This document shows, piece by piece, positions 18,016 to 27,500 of a stretch of DNA of 48,637 nt (its first letter is position 1; each line of letters opens with the position of its first letter). Source of the stretch: Kineosphaera limosa NBRC 100340. GTDB lineage: Bacteria > Actinomycetota > Actinomycetes > Actinomycetales > Dermatophilaceae. Below the pieces are notes generated by a model. The model was not told the origin of the DNA, did not search any database, and worked only from the letters and a program-made list of their open reading frames with translations. The stretch spans positions 1 to 48,637 of the forward strand of contig NZ_BAHD01000055.1 in the NCBI RefSeq assembly GCF_000298215.1, in the 5' to 3' direction. Position numbers and translations under genes: made by a program.

Positions 18016-21000
18016 ATGTCGACGCACCCGCGGCCCAGCACTGCCTCGACGAGCAGCGGGCCTGTGGCCGCAGCCTTAACGAACGCCGCATCAACGAGCG
18101 CCGCCTCGATGATCAACCCAGTCGGTGGTTCAGGCGCGGAGGTCATGGACGTGGCGGCCGAACTCGCCGCCGCGGGGGTGGGGGACGTGCGCGCCGACAC
18201 CCTGACGCGCGGGATGTACTCCAGCGACGCCTCGATCTACCGCATCGTGCCGCGGGTTGTCGTCTTTCCCCGCGACGAGGCGGAGGTCGCCGCGGCCCTC
18301 GACGTCGCCCGTCGCACGGGCACCCCGTTCACGGCCCGCGGCGGCGGCACGTCGATCGCCGGCAACGCGATCGGCACCGGCATGGTGCTCGACTTCACAC
18401 GGCACATGGGTCGCGTGCTCGACATCGACGCCGAGGCCGGCACCGCGCGCGTGCAGCCCGGCACCATCCACGCCGCCCTGCAGCGCCAGGTCGTGCCGCT
18501 GGGCTGGCGGTTCGGGCCCGACCCCTCCAGCCACACCCGCTGCGCCATCGGCGGGATGATCGGCAACAACGCCTGCGGTAACCGGGCCGTCGGCTACGGG
18601 CGCACCAGCGACAACATCACCGCCCTGGTCGCCCTCACCGGTCGCGGCGAGCGGTTCAGCGCCCGCACCGGCGTCGCAACCGTCGGTGGCGCCAGAGGGG
18701 GCGCCAGCCCGAGGCCGACAGTCATCGGCGCCGACGGCGTCGTCGAGGCCGCCCGCGCCGCGGTCGCCGCGGACCTCGAATGCGCCCGCACCGAGTTCGC
18801 CCGCTTCGGCCGGCAGGTTTCGGGGTACGCCGTCGAACACCTGCTGCCCGAGAACGGCCTGGACATCGGGCGCTTCCTCGTCGGCAGCGAGGGCACGCTG
18901 GCCATCGTCACGGAGGCGACCGTGCGGCTGGTCAAGGAGCCCGCGGCCACCGTGCTCGTCGTGCTCGGCTACCCCAGTTTCGGGGAGGCCGGCGACGCCG
19001 CCCCGCACCTGCGCCGCCCGGAGGTCGTGGCGGCCGAGGGCATCGACCGGCGCATCGTCGACATCGTCATCGCCAAGTTCGGCGCGGCTGCGGTCCCGGA
19101 GCTGCCGCGCGGCGGCTCCTGGCTCATGGTCGAGGTCATCGCCGACTCGCGGGCGCAAGCGCAGGCCCGCGCCCGCACGCTCGTCGCGGAGGTCGAGGCC
19201 CTCGATCACCGGATCGTCAGCGATCCCGGGGAGGCCCGCGCGCTGTGGCGCATCCGGGAGGACGGGGCGGGCCTGTCCGGCCGCTCTCCCCAGGGCCGGC
19301 CGGCGCACGCCGGGTGGGAGGACGCCGCCGTGCCGCCCGCGCGGCTTGGCGCCTACCTGCGGGAGTTCGATGCGCTGCTGACCAGCCACGGGCTGAGCAC
19401 CCTGCCCTACGGGCACTTCGGCGACGGCTGCCTGCACGCCCGCATCGACTTTCCCCTCGACCGGCCCGGCGGCACCCGCGCCTACCGCCGGTTCATGCTG
19501 GAGGCCGCCGACCTCGTCGCTGCCCACGGCGGCTCCCTCTCCGGGGAGCACGGTGACGGGCGCGCTCGCGGCGAGTTGCTGCCGCGCATGTACTCGCCGA
19601 CGGCGATGGCGCTGTTCGGGCGGCTCAAGCACGCCTTCGATCCCGACAACCTGCTCAACCCGGGCGTCATCGTCGACCCCGACCCCACCGACTCCCGGAT
19701 TCGCGTCAGCGAGGCCCGCCGGTTCACCGGCCGGCTCGCGTTCGACTACGCCGGCGACGGCGGCAACTTCGCCCAGGCCGTGCACCGCTGCACCGGCGTC
19801 GGCAAGTGCCGCGCCGACGGACCCGCCGGGGTCATGTGCCCCTCCTACCGCGCCACGCGGGAGGAGAAGGACTCCACCCGCGGCCGCGCCCGCGTGCTGG
19901 AGGAGATGGTCAACGGTTCGCTGGTCACCGGCGGCTGGCGGGCCGCGGAGGTACACGACGCCCTCGACCTCTGCTTGAGCTGTAAGGGCTGCGCGTCGGA
20001 CTGCCCCACGGGCATCGACATGGCGACGTACAAATCGGAGGTGCTGCATCAGGCCTACCGGCGCCGGCTGCGGCCCCGCACCCACTACTCGCTGGGGTGG
20101 CTGCCGCGGTGGACACGGCTGGCGTCCGGCATGCCGACCCTGGCGAACCTCGCGCTCACCCTGCCGGGGCTCAAGCACGCGGCCCTCGCGCTCGCCGGCG
20201 TCGACGTGCGCCGCGGCATGCCCCGGTTTGCGAAGAAGACGTTCCGGGCGCTCGCGGGGGAGGTCGGGGTGCCGGTGGGGCAGGCGCTGCCGGGTTCGCA
20301 GGCGGTGACGCCGATCGGAGGGAGCGCGGCCGGGTCGAGCGGGTCGGTCGCCAAGCTGGTCGCCAAGCCGGTCGTCATCTTCGCGGACTCGTTCAGTGAC
20401 GCCTTCGACCCCGGGGTGGGCGGTGCGACCGTGGACGTGTTGCGCGGCGCCGGCTACGACGTCAGCGTCACGGGGGAGTCGGTGTGCTGCGGCCTGACGT
20501 GGATCACCACGGGTCAGCTCGACGCGGCGAAGAGGATCCTGCGGCGCACGATCGCCGCCCTGCATCCGCTCGCGGTCGCCGGCGTGCCGATCGTGGGGCT
20601 CGAACCGAGCTGCACCGCGGTGCTGCGCCACGACGCGGTCGAACTGCTCGGCACCCAGGAGGCCCGCGACGTCGCCGCCGCGACCGTGACTCTGGCCGAG
20701 CTGCTGACCGGCGACCCCGACTACACGCCGCCGTCGCTGGCCGGGGTGCAGGTCGTGGCGCAGCCGCACTGCCACCACCACGCGATCCTCGGGTGGGGGG
20801 CCGACGAGGCGCTGCTGCAAGCCGCCGGGGCGCAGGTCACCCGCCTCGGCGGCTGCTGCGGCCTGGCCGGCAACTTCGGCGTCGAGCACGGGCACTACGA
20901 GGTGTCCGTCGCTGTGGCCGAAGATCAGCTCCTGCCGGCCGTACGGGCTGCCGATCCGCACACTGTGATCCTCGCCGACGGCTTCTCCTGCCGCACGCAA

Positions 21001-21072
21001 CTGGCCGACCTCGCCCCGCGCACCGGCATCCACCTCGCGCAGCTGCTGGCCGACCCGAGGCGCCGCAGATGA
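18016..21072 (+). CDS. FAD-linked oxidase fused to Fe-S (GlpC-like) module
   Basis: A 1018-residue fusion similar to Dld-II/YdiJ-type D-2-hydroxyacid dehydrogenases. Order: FAD-binding type 4 domain (about 78-220, with RGGGTSIAGNAIG); FAD oxidase C-terminal domain (about 300-560, with GHFGDGCLHARID and SGEHGDGRARGELL); a 2x4Fe-4S ferredoxin segment (from about Cys592 CTGVGKC to Cys653 CLSCKGCASDCP); and a C-terminal cysteine-rich part (CCGLTW, EPSCTA, HCHHHA, GGCCGLAGNFG). It would oxidise a D-2-hydroxy acid and pass electrons to a quinone or carrier; the substrate is not determined. Start at 18016 chosen for AGGA 8 nt upstream; 18007 is also in frame. Its stop overlaps the PAP2 start (ATGA). 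Confidence 0.88.
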   Translation: MSTHPRPSTASTSSGPVAAALTNAASTSAASMINPVGGSGAEVMDVAAELAAAGVGDVRADTLTRGMYSSDASIYRIVPRVVVFPRDEAEVAAALDVARRTGTPFTARGGGTSIAGNAIGTGMVLDFTRHMGRVLDIDAEAGTARVQPGTIHAALQRQVVPLGWRFGPDPSSHTRCAIGGMIGNNACGNRAVGYGRTSDNITALVALTGRGERFSARTGVATVGGARGGASPRPTVIGADGVVEAARAAVAADLECARTEFARFGRQVSGYAVEHLLPENGLDIGRFLVGSEGTLAIVTEATVRLVKEPAATVLVVLGYPSFGEAGDAAPHLRRPEVVAAEGIDRRIVDIVIAKFGAAAVPELPRGGSWLMVEVIADSRAQAQARARTLVAEVEALDHRIVSDPGEARALWRIREDGAGLSGRSPQGRPAHAGWEDAAVPPARLGAYLREFDALLTSHGLSTLPYGHFGDGCLHARIDFPLDRPGGTRAYRRFMLEAADLVAAHGGSLSGEHGDGRARGELLPRMYSPTAMALFGRLKHAFDPDNLLNPGVIVDPDPTDSRIRVSEARRFTGRLAFDYAGDGGNFAQAVHRCTGVGKCRADGPAGVMCPSYRATREEKDSTRGRARVLEEMVNGSLVTGGWRAAEVHDALDLCLSCKGCASDCPTGIDMATYKSEVLHQAYRRRLRPRTHYSLGWLPRWTRLASGMPTLANLALTLPGLKHAALALAGVDVRRGMPRFAKKTFRALAGEVGVPVGQALPGSQAVTPIGGSAAGSSGSVAKLVAKPVVIFADSFSDAFDPGVGGATVDVLRGAGYDVSVTGESVCCGLTWITTGQLDAAKRILRRTIAALHPLAVAGVPIVGLEPSCTAVLRHDAVELLGTQEARDVAAATVTLAELLTGDPDYTPPSLAGVQVVAQPHCHHHAILGWGADEALLQAAGAQVTRLGGCCGLAGNFGVEHGHYEVSVAVAEDQLLPAVRAADPHTVILADGFSCRTQLADLAPRTGIHLAQLLADPRRRR

Positions 21073-21929
21073 GCGACCACCCGGGCGAAACCCCGCCGCC
21101 GTCGCCAGCCGCGCCACCGCCCCCGCCAAAAGCGCCAAAAGCGCCAACTGCGCCAGCCGCGCCGAACCCGGCGCCAGCGACGACCGCGCCGCAGGCCCCC
21201 CGCGAGTGGTTCGTGCTCGGCGCGATCCTGGCCATCGGGCTCGCCGTGGTCGCGACCTGCACGTGGGCTGCGGGCGAGATCTACGAGTCGGTCGTCGCCA
21301 CCACCGGCCTGGCCGCCATCGACCAGCCGGTGCTCGACGCCATGGTCGACGAGCGCACGCCGTGGCTGAACACGGTGGCCACAGCGTTCACCGACCTGGG
21401 CGGCCCGGTGCTGTCTCCGATCTGGGTGAGCGTGGTGATGGGCACGCTCGCGTGGCGGTGGCGCTCGGTGATGCCCGTGGTGCTCATGGTCATCGCCACG
21501 GCGGGCTCCCTGGTCATCACCGTCGTCGGCAAGGACCTCGTCGGGCGGGCGCGCCCACCGCAGGCGCTGGCCGTGCCGCCGTACGAAGTCTCGGCGTCGT
21601 TCCCCAGCGGGCATTCCCTCAACGCCGTGGTCATCGCGGGGATCATCGCCTACGTCGTGCTGACCCGCTCCCGCCGACCCGTCAGCCGACGCCTCGTGGC
21701 GGGCCTCGCCATCACGTACGCCCTGGTCATGGGACTGTCCCGGGTGTACCTGGGGCACCACTGGCTCACGGACGTGCTGACCGGCTGGCTGCTGGGCCTG
21801 GCGTGGCTGGCCGTCGTCATCGCCGCCCATCAACTCGTCGTGACGACCGTGCGCTATCGGCGCGCCGCGGCCCAGGCTCGAGGCGGCTCGTCGGCAGCAG
21901 AGAATGCGGCCGTCGAAAAACCCGACTGA
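21069..21929 (+). CDS. PAP2-family phosphatase
   Basis: A 286-residue membrane phosphatase. A Pro/Ala/Lys-rich cytoplasmic N-terminus (about 1-42, including a KAPKAPTAP repeat) precedes about five or six transmembrane segments. The three PAP2 signatures are present: KDLVGRARPP, SFPSGHSLN and SRVYLGHHWLTDVLTG, giving the catalytic His pair. It probably dephosphorylates a lipid phosphate such as undecaprenyl pyrophosphate or phosphatidate at the outer face; the exact lipid is unknown. The ATG overlaps the preceding stop codon, so translation is coupled to the FAD/Fe-S oxidoreductase, though a functional link is not obvious. Confidence 0.9.
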   Translation: MSDHPGETPPPSPAAPPPPPKAPKAPTAPAAPNPAPATTAPQAPREWFVLGAILAIGLAVVATCTWAAGEIYESVVATTGLAAIDQPVLDAMVDERTPWLNTVATAFTDLGGPVLSPIWVSVVMGTLAWRWRSVMPVVLMVIATAGSLVITVVGKDLVGRARPPQALAVPPYEVSASFPSGHSLNAVVIAGIIAYVVLTRSRRPVSRRLVAGLAITYALVMGLSRVYLGHHWLTDVLTGWLLGLAWLAVVIAAHQLVVTTVRYRRAAAQARGGSSAAENAAVEKPD

Positions 21930-21961
21930 AACACCTCACCGATGCCGTACATGCACCAGAT

Positions 21962-22528
21962 ATGACCAACCGATCCGGCGAACAGGACGCGCAGGGGGAC
22001 TTCCGCGCCCTGTACGCCCAGGCCTACGGCGACGTGCTGCGGTTCGTTCAACGACGCTGCCACCCCAGCCACGCCGAGGACATCGCCGCCGAGGTCTTCC
22101 TCATCGCGTGGCGCCGCCACACCGACCTGCCGGCCGACCACGGCGAACGGCGCGCCTGGCTGTTCGGGGCGGCCCGCAAGGTGCTGGCCAACGCGCGCCG
22201 CAGCCACGACCGCAGCGCCGCCCTCACGATCCGCCTCCAAGACGCCCACGAAGGCATCGAACCCGGCGACCATCCCGACCTGCTCGCCGCCCGGCTCGAC
22301 CTGGCCCGCGCCTGGCCGCGACTATCCGCCGAGCATCAGGAGGCGTTGTCGATCGCCTTCTGGGACGACCTCACCTCCGCGCAGGCCGGCGCCGTGCTCG
22401 GCATCAGCGCCACCGCCTACCGCATCCGGTTGTCACGAGCCCGCCGCACCCTGCGCGACCTCGTGGCGACCACCGAATCCGTTGCGCGCCAAGCGCGCTG
22501 CCCGTTGCCGGAAGGAGGCAACCGATGA
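21962..22528 (+). CDS. ECF-type RNA polymerase sigma factor
   Basis: A 188-residue sigma-70 family protein with only regions 2 and 4. Region 2 (about 14-80) contains DVLRFVQRRC and AEDIAAEVFLIAWRR. Region 4 (about 110-170) contains LSAEHQEALSIAFWDDLTSAQAGAVLGISATAYRIRLSRARR, the helix-turn-helix that reads the -35. The ATG at 21962 lies 32 bp after the PAP2 gene with no obvious Shine-Dalgarno. The stop overlaps the next start (ATGA), so the downstream membrane protein is translationally coupled, the usual layout of an ECF factor with its regulator. The regulon is unknown; no autoregulatory promoter could be assigned. Confidence 0.9.
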   Translation: MTNRSGEQDAQGDFRALYAQAYGDVLRFVQRRCHPSHAEDIAAEVFLIAWRRHTDLPADHGERRAWLFGAARKVLANARRSHDRSAALTIRLQDAHEGIEPGDHPDLLAARLDLARAWPRLSAEHQEALSIAFWDDLTSAQAGAVLGISATAYRIRLSRARRTLRDLVATTESVARQARCPLPEGGNR

Positions 22529-23511
22529 TGCGCCGACGACGCGACCAACGGTCCAGCCGCCGCGACCTCACGTGCGAGACCGTGCTGCGCGGTATGGATT
22601 CCGCCACCGCACGCCACACGCACTCCGAAGCAGATCTGAACGATGCCGCGCGGGCCGCGCTGGAACACATCGTGGCGACGCCCCCGGACCAGGGGGCAAC
22701 GACGACCCCGCCTCCCCGTGCTCAGGGGGCACCCGGAGGCGGGGCGCGGCGCCCGCTGCGGGGGCGACGAGCGCTTCTCCTGGCCAGCGCAACCGCCTTG
22801 GTGGTCGCGGGTGGAGTCGGGGTGCCGCTGGCCACCAGCTCGGCGTATGCAGGATGGCGACAATCACCCCAGCCCGTGGATGCCGAAGGTACGGCTGCCG
22901 CTGGGGACGCGTGTCGGGAGTATTGGTCCCGGGTCGGCAGCATGGACGACATGCGCGACTACGGGTATGCGTCGGCAAAGGACTTCCACGCTGTGCTCAG
23001 CGAGCGCCGCGGACCGTTCACCTTCACGGTGATGCGGGGACCCCAAGGCCAGTTCGCCGACTGTCTGCTGCAGACGAGATGGTGGGGTGGTCTCGAGAGC
23101 GGCGGCGGCACGATGACCGGCACGCCAACGACCGGGCCCGTTGCCGCGGACCGGATCGACACCGCGATCAGCGGCGCGGTCGGGCCGAGCACGCGGAGCA
23201 TCTTCGGGATCGACCTGCCCGGCGACGGCCAGATCCGAAATTACACATACGGGCGCGCCGGCAGCGACGTCACCGGCGTCGTCGTGCACACCACGACCCG
23301 GGGAGACATCGCGGCGTCGGTCCAGAACGGAGTATGGGTCGCGTGGTGGCCCTCACCCGGTGAGAGGCCGGATATCGAGGCTCTGACGGCGACGACGACT
23401 CTGCGAGACGGGCGCACCGAACAATTGCCCTTGGACGAACTGCGCATTCCCTGGTCGGATGCCGGATGGCCAGAGATCCCGGGCGAGGGCCCCACGTCCC
23501 CGGCGAGCTGA
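22525..23511 (+). CDS. Membrane-anchored putative partner/regulator of the ECF sigma factor
   Basis: A 328-residue protein with no catalytic motif I recognise. Residues 1-80 are a basic, Pro-rich cytoplasmic segment that lacks the HxxxCxxC zinc anti-sigma motif. One transmembrane helix follows (about 83-104, ALLLASATALVVAGGVGV). The extracytoplasmic part (about 105-328) has single cysteines in AGDACREYW and FADCLLQTRWW that could pair. The GAAGGAGG Shine-Dalgarno and the overlap with the sigma stop make the start firm. Position and topology suggest an anti-sigma or sensor role resembling CU044_5270-type proteins; that is inference. Confidence 0.7.
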   Translation: MMRRRRDQRSSRRDLTCETVLRGMDSATARHTHSEADLNDAARAALEHIVATPPDQGATTTPPPRAQGAPGGGARRPLRGRRALLLASATALVVAGGVGVPLATSSAYAGWRQSPQPVDAEGTAAAGDACREYWSRVGSMDDMRDYGYASAKDFHAVLSERRGPFTFTVMRGPQGQFADCLLQTRWWGGLESGGGTMTGTPTTGPVAADRIDTAISGAVGPSTRSIFGIDLPGDGQIRNYTYGRAGSDVTGVVVHTTTRGDIAASVQNGVWVAWWPSPGERPDIEALTATTTLRDGRTEQLPLDELRIPWSDAGWPEIPGEGPTSPAS

Positions 23512-23546
23512 TGCGGGCTGGCGCGGGGTCGTCGGCCTGGCTGACC

Positions 23547-23552
23547 TACGCT
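23547..23552 (+). promoter_or_regulatory. -10 box of a leaderless-type start (DUF2344 gene)
   Basis: TACGCT ends 7 nt before the ATG at 23560, with no Shine-Dalgarno between. Confidence 0.5.
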
Positions 23553-23559
23553 CGCCTCT

Positions 23560-24381
23560 ATGGCCAGGCAGCGAGTTCCCGAGGGTCCGCCGGCGGTTCC
23601 GCCCGTGCAGAAGTTGCGGTTGCGGTACGCCAAACGGGGGCGGCTGCGGTTCTCCTCGACGCGCGACTTTCAGCGGGCGCTGGAGCGGGCGCTGCGTCGG
23701 GCGGGCGTGCCGATGGCGTTCTCCGCCGGCTTTCACCCGCACCCGAAGATCTCCTACGCCAACGCCGCGCCGACCGGCACCGCGAGCGAGGCGGAGTATG
23801 CGGAGATCTCCGTCGTCGAGCGGGTCGACCCGGAGGCGGTGCGGGCGGCCTTGGACGCGGCCCTGCCCGACGGGCTCGACGTCTTGGAGGTCGTGGAGGC
23901 CACCCCGGGGTCGCTCGCCGAGCGATTGCAGGGGTCGCGGTGGCGGATGGAGTTCGCCGGGCTCGACGAGGCAACGCTGCAGCGAGCCGTCGACACCTTC
24001 TTGGGGCACGACCTCATCGAGGTGACCCGCGTCGTCAAGAGCGGGCCGCGGACCTTTGACGTGCGCGGCGCGGTCCTGGCCATGGACATCGGGCCGGCTG
24101 GGTCGGCAGAAGGCCAGGTGGCGGGTGGTTCGGCGCAGGACGCGCAGGGTGAGACCAGGGCTCAAGGGCCCGAATGTGCGATACTGCACGTGGTCGTACG
24201 GCACACCACACCGGTCGTGCGCCCCGATGACGTCTTGACCGCGTTGCGCACTCACGCGGCCTTCGAGCCGCCGCGGTCCCCCTTGGTGACGCGGTTGGCG
24301 CAAGGCTGGTTGCTACCGCATGCGGCGCAGATCGCCGACCCGTTCGTCGACGATCCGGTGTCACCGGCGTCTTCTCAGTGA
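23560..24381 (+). CDS. TIGR03936 / DUF2344 radical-SAM-linked protein
   Basis: A 273-residue protein starting VQKLRLRYAKRGRLRFSSTRDF after a short lead, the hallmark of this family, then FSAGFHPHPKISYANAAPTG. In many bacteria it is fused to, or encoded next to, the TIGR03960 radical SAM protein (8033-10012 here) and precedes RNase E. Function unknown; a joint role with the radical SAM protein in an RNA or cofactor modification is plausible but unproven. The C-terminal part is poorly conserved and Ala/Pro-rich. The gene keeps its place before rne but has lost adjacency to its partner, and it has its own TACGCT box, suggesting independent transcription. Confidence 0.88.
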   Translation: MARQRVPEGPPAVPPVQKLRLRYAKRGRLRFSSTRDFQRALERALRRAGVPMAFSAGFHPHPKISYANAAPTGTASEAEYAEISVVERVDPEAVRAALDAALPDGLDVLEVVEATPGSLAERLQGSRWRMEFAGLDEATLQRAVDTFLGHDLIEVTRVVKSGPRTFDVRGAVLAMDIGPAGSAEGQVAGGSAQDAQGETRAQGPECAILHVVVRHTTPVVRPDDVLTALRTHAAFEPPRSPLVTRLAQGWLLPHAAQIADPFVDDPVSPASSQ

Positions 24382-24536
24382 CGCGCGAGCGCGAGCTGGG
24401 GTTGGCGTAGCCAGACAGCTTCCGTTGTGGCGGGAAGGCCCCGCGACGACGATCACGACCGCAGTTCGCGGCGTCGACGGGATGCACTCCCCGGTGTGGG
24501 TCGTTGCCGCGAACCGACGGAAAGGCGCACCGACTC

Positions 24537-27500
24537 ATGGTGTCCCGCAACGACAGCGACCCTGCCGAACCCACGTCCGCAACCGGCGACGCTCAACTGT
24601 CGACTCCGGCTCCGCAGACGCCTGCAGTCGAGGACGACGCGCAGCCGGCGGGTTCGGCGTCCACGTCGCGCAAGCGCGCAACCGGCGAAGCCAGCAAGCG
24701 GACCCGCGCCGCCAAGGGCACCAAGGCTGCGAAGGCGACGAAGTCGACAAAGGCGGGCAAGGTCGCGAAGTCGACCAAGAAGACCGCCTCGGCGTCGGAT
24801 CCCGACGAGTCACCCGCGCCGCCCTCCACGCAGGACGACGCCGCCGATTTCGTGCTCACCCCCGCGGTCGGGCGCCTCCAGACCGCCGACGCAGGCCAGG
24901 GCGAGGCGGCCGAGCAGGCCGAGGCGAATGCGGCGGCCGAGGCGAATGCGGCGGAAGGGGAGGCTGAGTCGGGCGAGCGGAGCGGTGGGGAGTCGACCGG
25001 TCCGGCGGCCGCGCGTGGCGCGACCGGCCGCAGCCGCCGCACCTCCCGCACCACACGCACGACGCGGTCGCGCGCCGGTCGCTCTGGCGACGCCGACCAC
25101 GCCGATGACGAGGTCGCCGGCGACTCCGCCCAGGCCGGCAGTGACCTCGCGCCGCTGCCCGACCCCGCCTCCGGCGACGTGCAGATCCCGACGGTCTCGG
25201 CCGAAGACATCCTCGCGGGCCTGGCGTTCCCGCCGCCGCGCGACCAGCGCAGCTCTGCGCCATCGGACGCGGCCGACGAGGATGCGCAGGACGAAGAGGC
25301 CAGCGAGGCCGGCGAGTCGGCGGCTCCCGCACCGACGTTCGGTCTGCTCTTCCAGGCCCCGCAGGTCGCGCCCGAGCCGCGGCGCACCCGTGGCCGTGGC
25401 GCGCCCGCGCAGGCTGCGCACGACACCCAGAACAGCGACGACTCCGACGACGAGCCCCGCGGTCGAGAGTCCGGCCGAACGTCTGGCCGAGACTCCGCTC
25501 GGGCCTCCGGTCGCGACTCGGACCGTGAGCTCGGCTCCGACCCGGCGGATTCGGACGACTTCGACGACACCTCGTCGGAGGCCGACGGCCCGGACGGCAG
25601 CGACGACTCGGACGACGGCGACCGCACCCAACGCCGCCGTCGGCGGCGCGGTGGCAAGGGTCGACGCCGCGGCGACCTCGACGCCCGCGACGATTCCGGC
25701 GACGACGAGAGCGCCGACTCCGGCGACTCCGACGGCGACGAGCAGGACTCGGACTCCCCGTCGGGCGACGAGGGCTCGGGCCGCAGCAAGCGCACCCGCC
25801 GGCGCCGCCGCAGCGGGACAGGCGCGGCAGCGGGGGAGGACCCGCCGGGCACCGTGACCAAGGTCCGGGAGCCGCGCCGCGACCGCGACGTCGCCACCGG
25901 CATCAAGGGCTCGACGCGCCTGGAGGCCAAGCGGCAGCGCCGTCGCGAGGGCCGGGAGGCCGGTCGGCGTCGCACGATCATCACCGAGGCCGAGTTTCTC
26001 GCCCGCCGCGAGAGCGTCGAGCGGGTCATGGTCGTGCGCCAGCGCGACAAGCTCACCCAGATCGGGGTCCTGGAGGACGGGGTGCTCGTCGAGCACTACA
26101 TCTCCGGTGCGGGGGCGTCCTCCCAGTCGGGCGCGTCGATGGCCGGCAACGTCTACCTCGGCCGCGTGCAGAACGTGTTGCCGAGCATGGAGGCCGCGTT
26201 CGTCGACATCGGCAAGGGTCGCAACGCCGTGCTCTACGCCGGTGAGGTCAACTGGGACGCCGCGGGCCTGGAGCAGCACAAGGCCCGTCGCATCGAAAAC
26301 GCCCTGAGCTCGGGGCAGTCGGTGCTGGTGCAGGTCACCAAGGACCCCATCGGGCACAAGGGCGCCCGCCTGACCAGCCAGATCTCGCTGCCGGGGCGCT
26401 ACCTGGTGTACGTGCCGGAAGGCTCCATGACCGGCATCAGCCGCAAGTTGCCCGACACCGAGCGGGCGCGGCTGAAGAAGATCCTCAAGGAGATCGTCCC
26501 CGACGACGCCGGGGTCATCGTGCGGACCGCCGCCGAAGGCGCCTCGGAGGCCGAGCTGACGGCCGACGTCGACCGGCTCACCCGCGAGTGGGACCGCATC
26601 CAGTCCAAGGTCAAGGGCGGCAACGCGCCAAGCCTGCTGCACGGTGAACCCGACCTGACGGTGCGGGTGGTCCGCGACGTCTTCAACGAGGACTTCACCA
26701 AGCTCGTCGTCAGCGGCGACGAAGCGTGGAGCACGATCAGCGAGTACGTGCATGACGTCGCCGGCGACCTGCAGGAGCGGCTGTCGCGGTGGACCGGCGA
26801 GCACGACGTGTTCGCGCACTACCGCATCGACGAGCAGTTGACGAAGGCGATGGACCGCAAGGTCTGGCTGCCCTCGGGTGGCTCGCTGGTCATCGACCGC
26901 ACCGAGGCGATGACGGTCATCGACGTCAACACCGGCAAGTTCACCGGCGCCGGGGGCAACCTCGAAGAGACGGTGACGAAGAACAACATCGAGGCGGCCG
27001 AGGAGATCGTGCGCCAGCTGCGGCTGCGCGACATCGGCGGCATCATCGTCATCGACTTCATCGACATGATCCTCGAGTCCAACCGCGACCTCGTCGTGCG
27101 CCGACTCATGGAGTGCCTGGGCCGGGACCGCACGAAGCACCAGGTGGCGGAGGTGACGTCGCTGGGGTTGGTGCAGATGACCCGCAAGCGGGTCGGTGCC
27201 GGGCTCATCGAGGTGTTCGCCGAGCCGTGCGAGCACTGCGGCGGCCGCGGCCTCATCGTGCACACCGAGCCGGTGTCGCGCTCCGGGGAGTCCGACTCGC
27301 GCGACTCTGGTCGCGACTCTGGGCGGGAGTCGAGGCGCGGCCGCCGCGGCCGTGCCCGGGAGGTCGAGCCGACGCCGGCGCCGACACCCTCCGGTCCGAC
27401 TCCGGCGCAGATCGCGGCCGCCGCCTACGCCGCCGCGCTGCAGGCCGGAGGCGGCGGCGAGCAGACCGCCGAAACGCAGGGCGATGAGGTCGACGAGGTC

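Noticed and set aside
18130-21147. Long minus-strand open frame (1005 codons) opposite the FAD/Fe-S gene
   Set aside because: Shadow of a gene with many conserved motifs on the plus strand; composition is low complexity.
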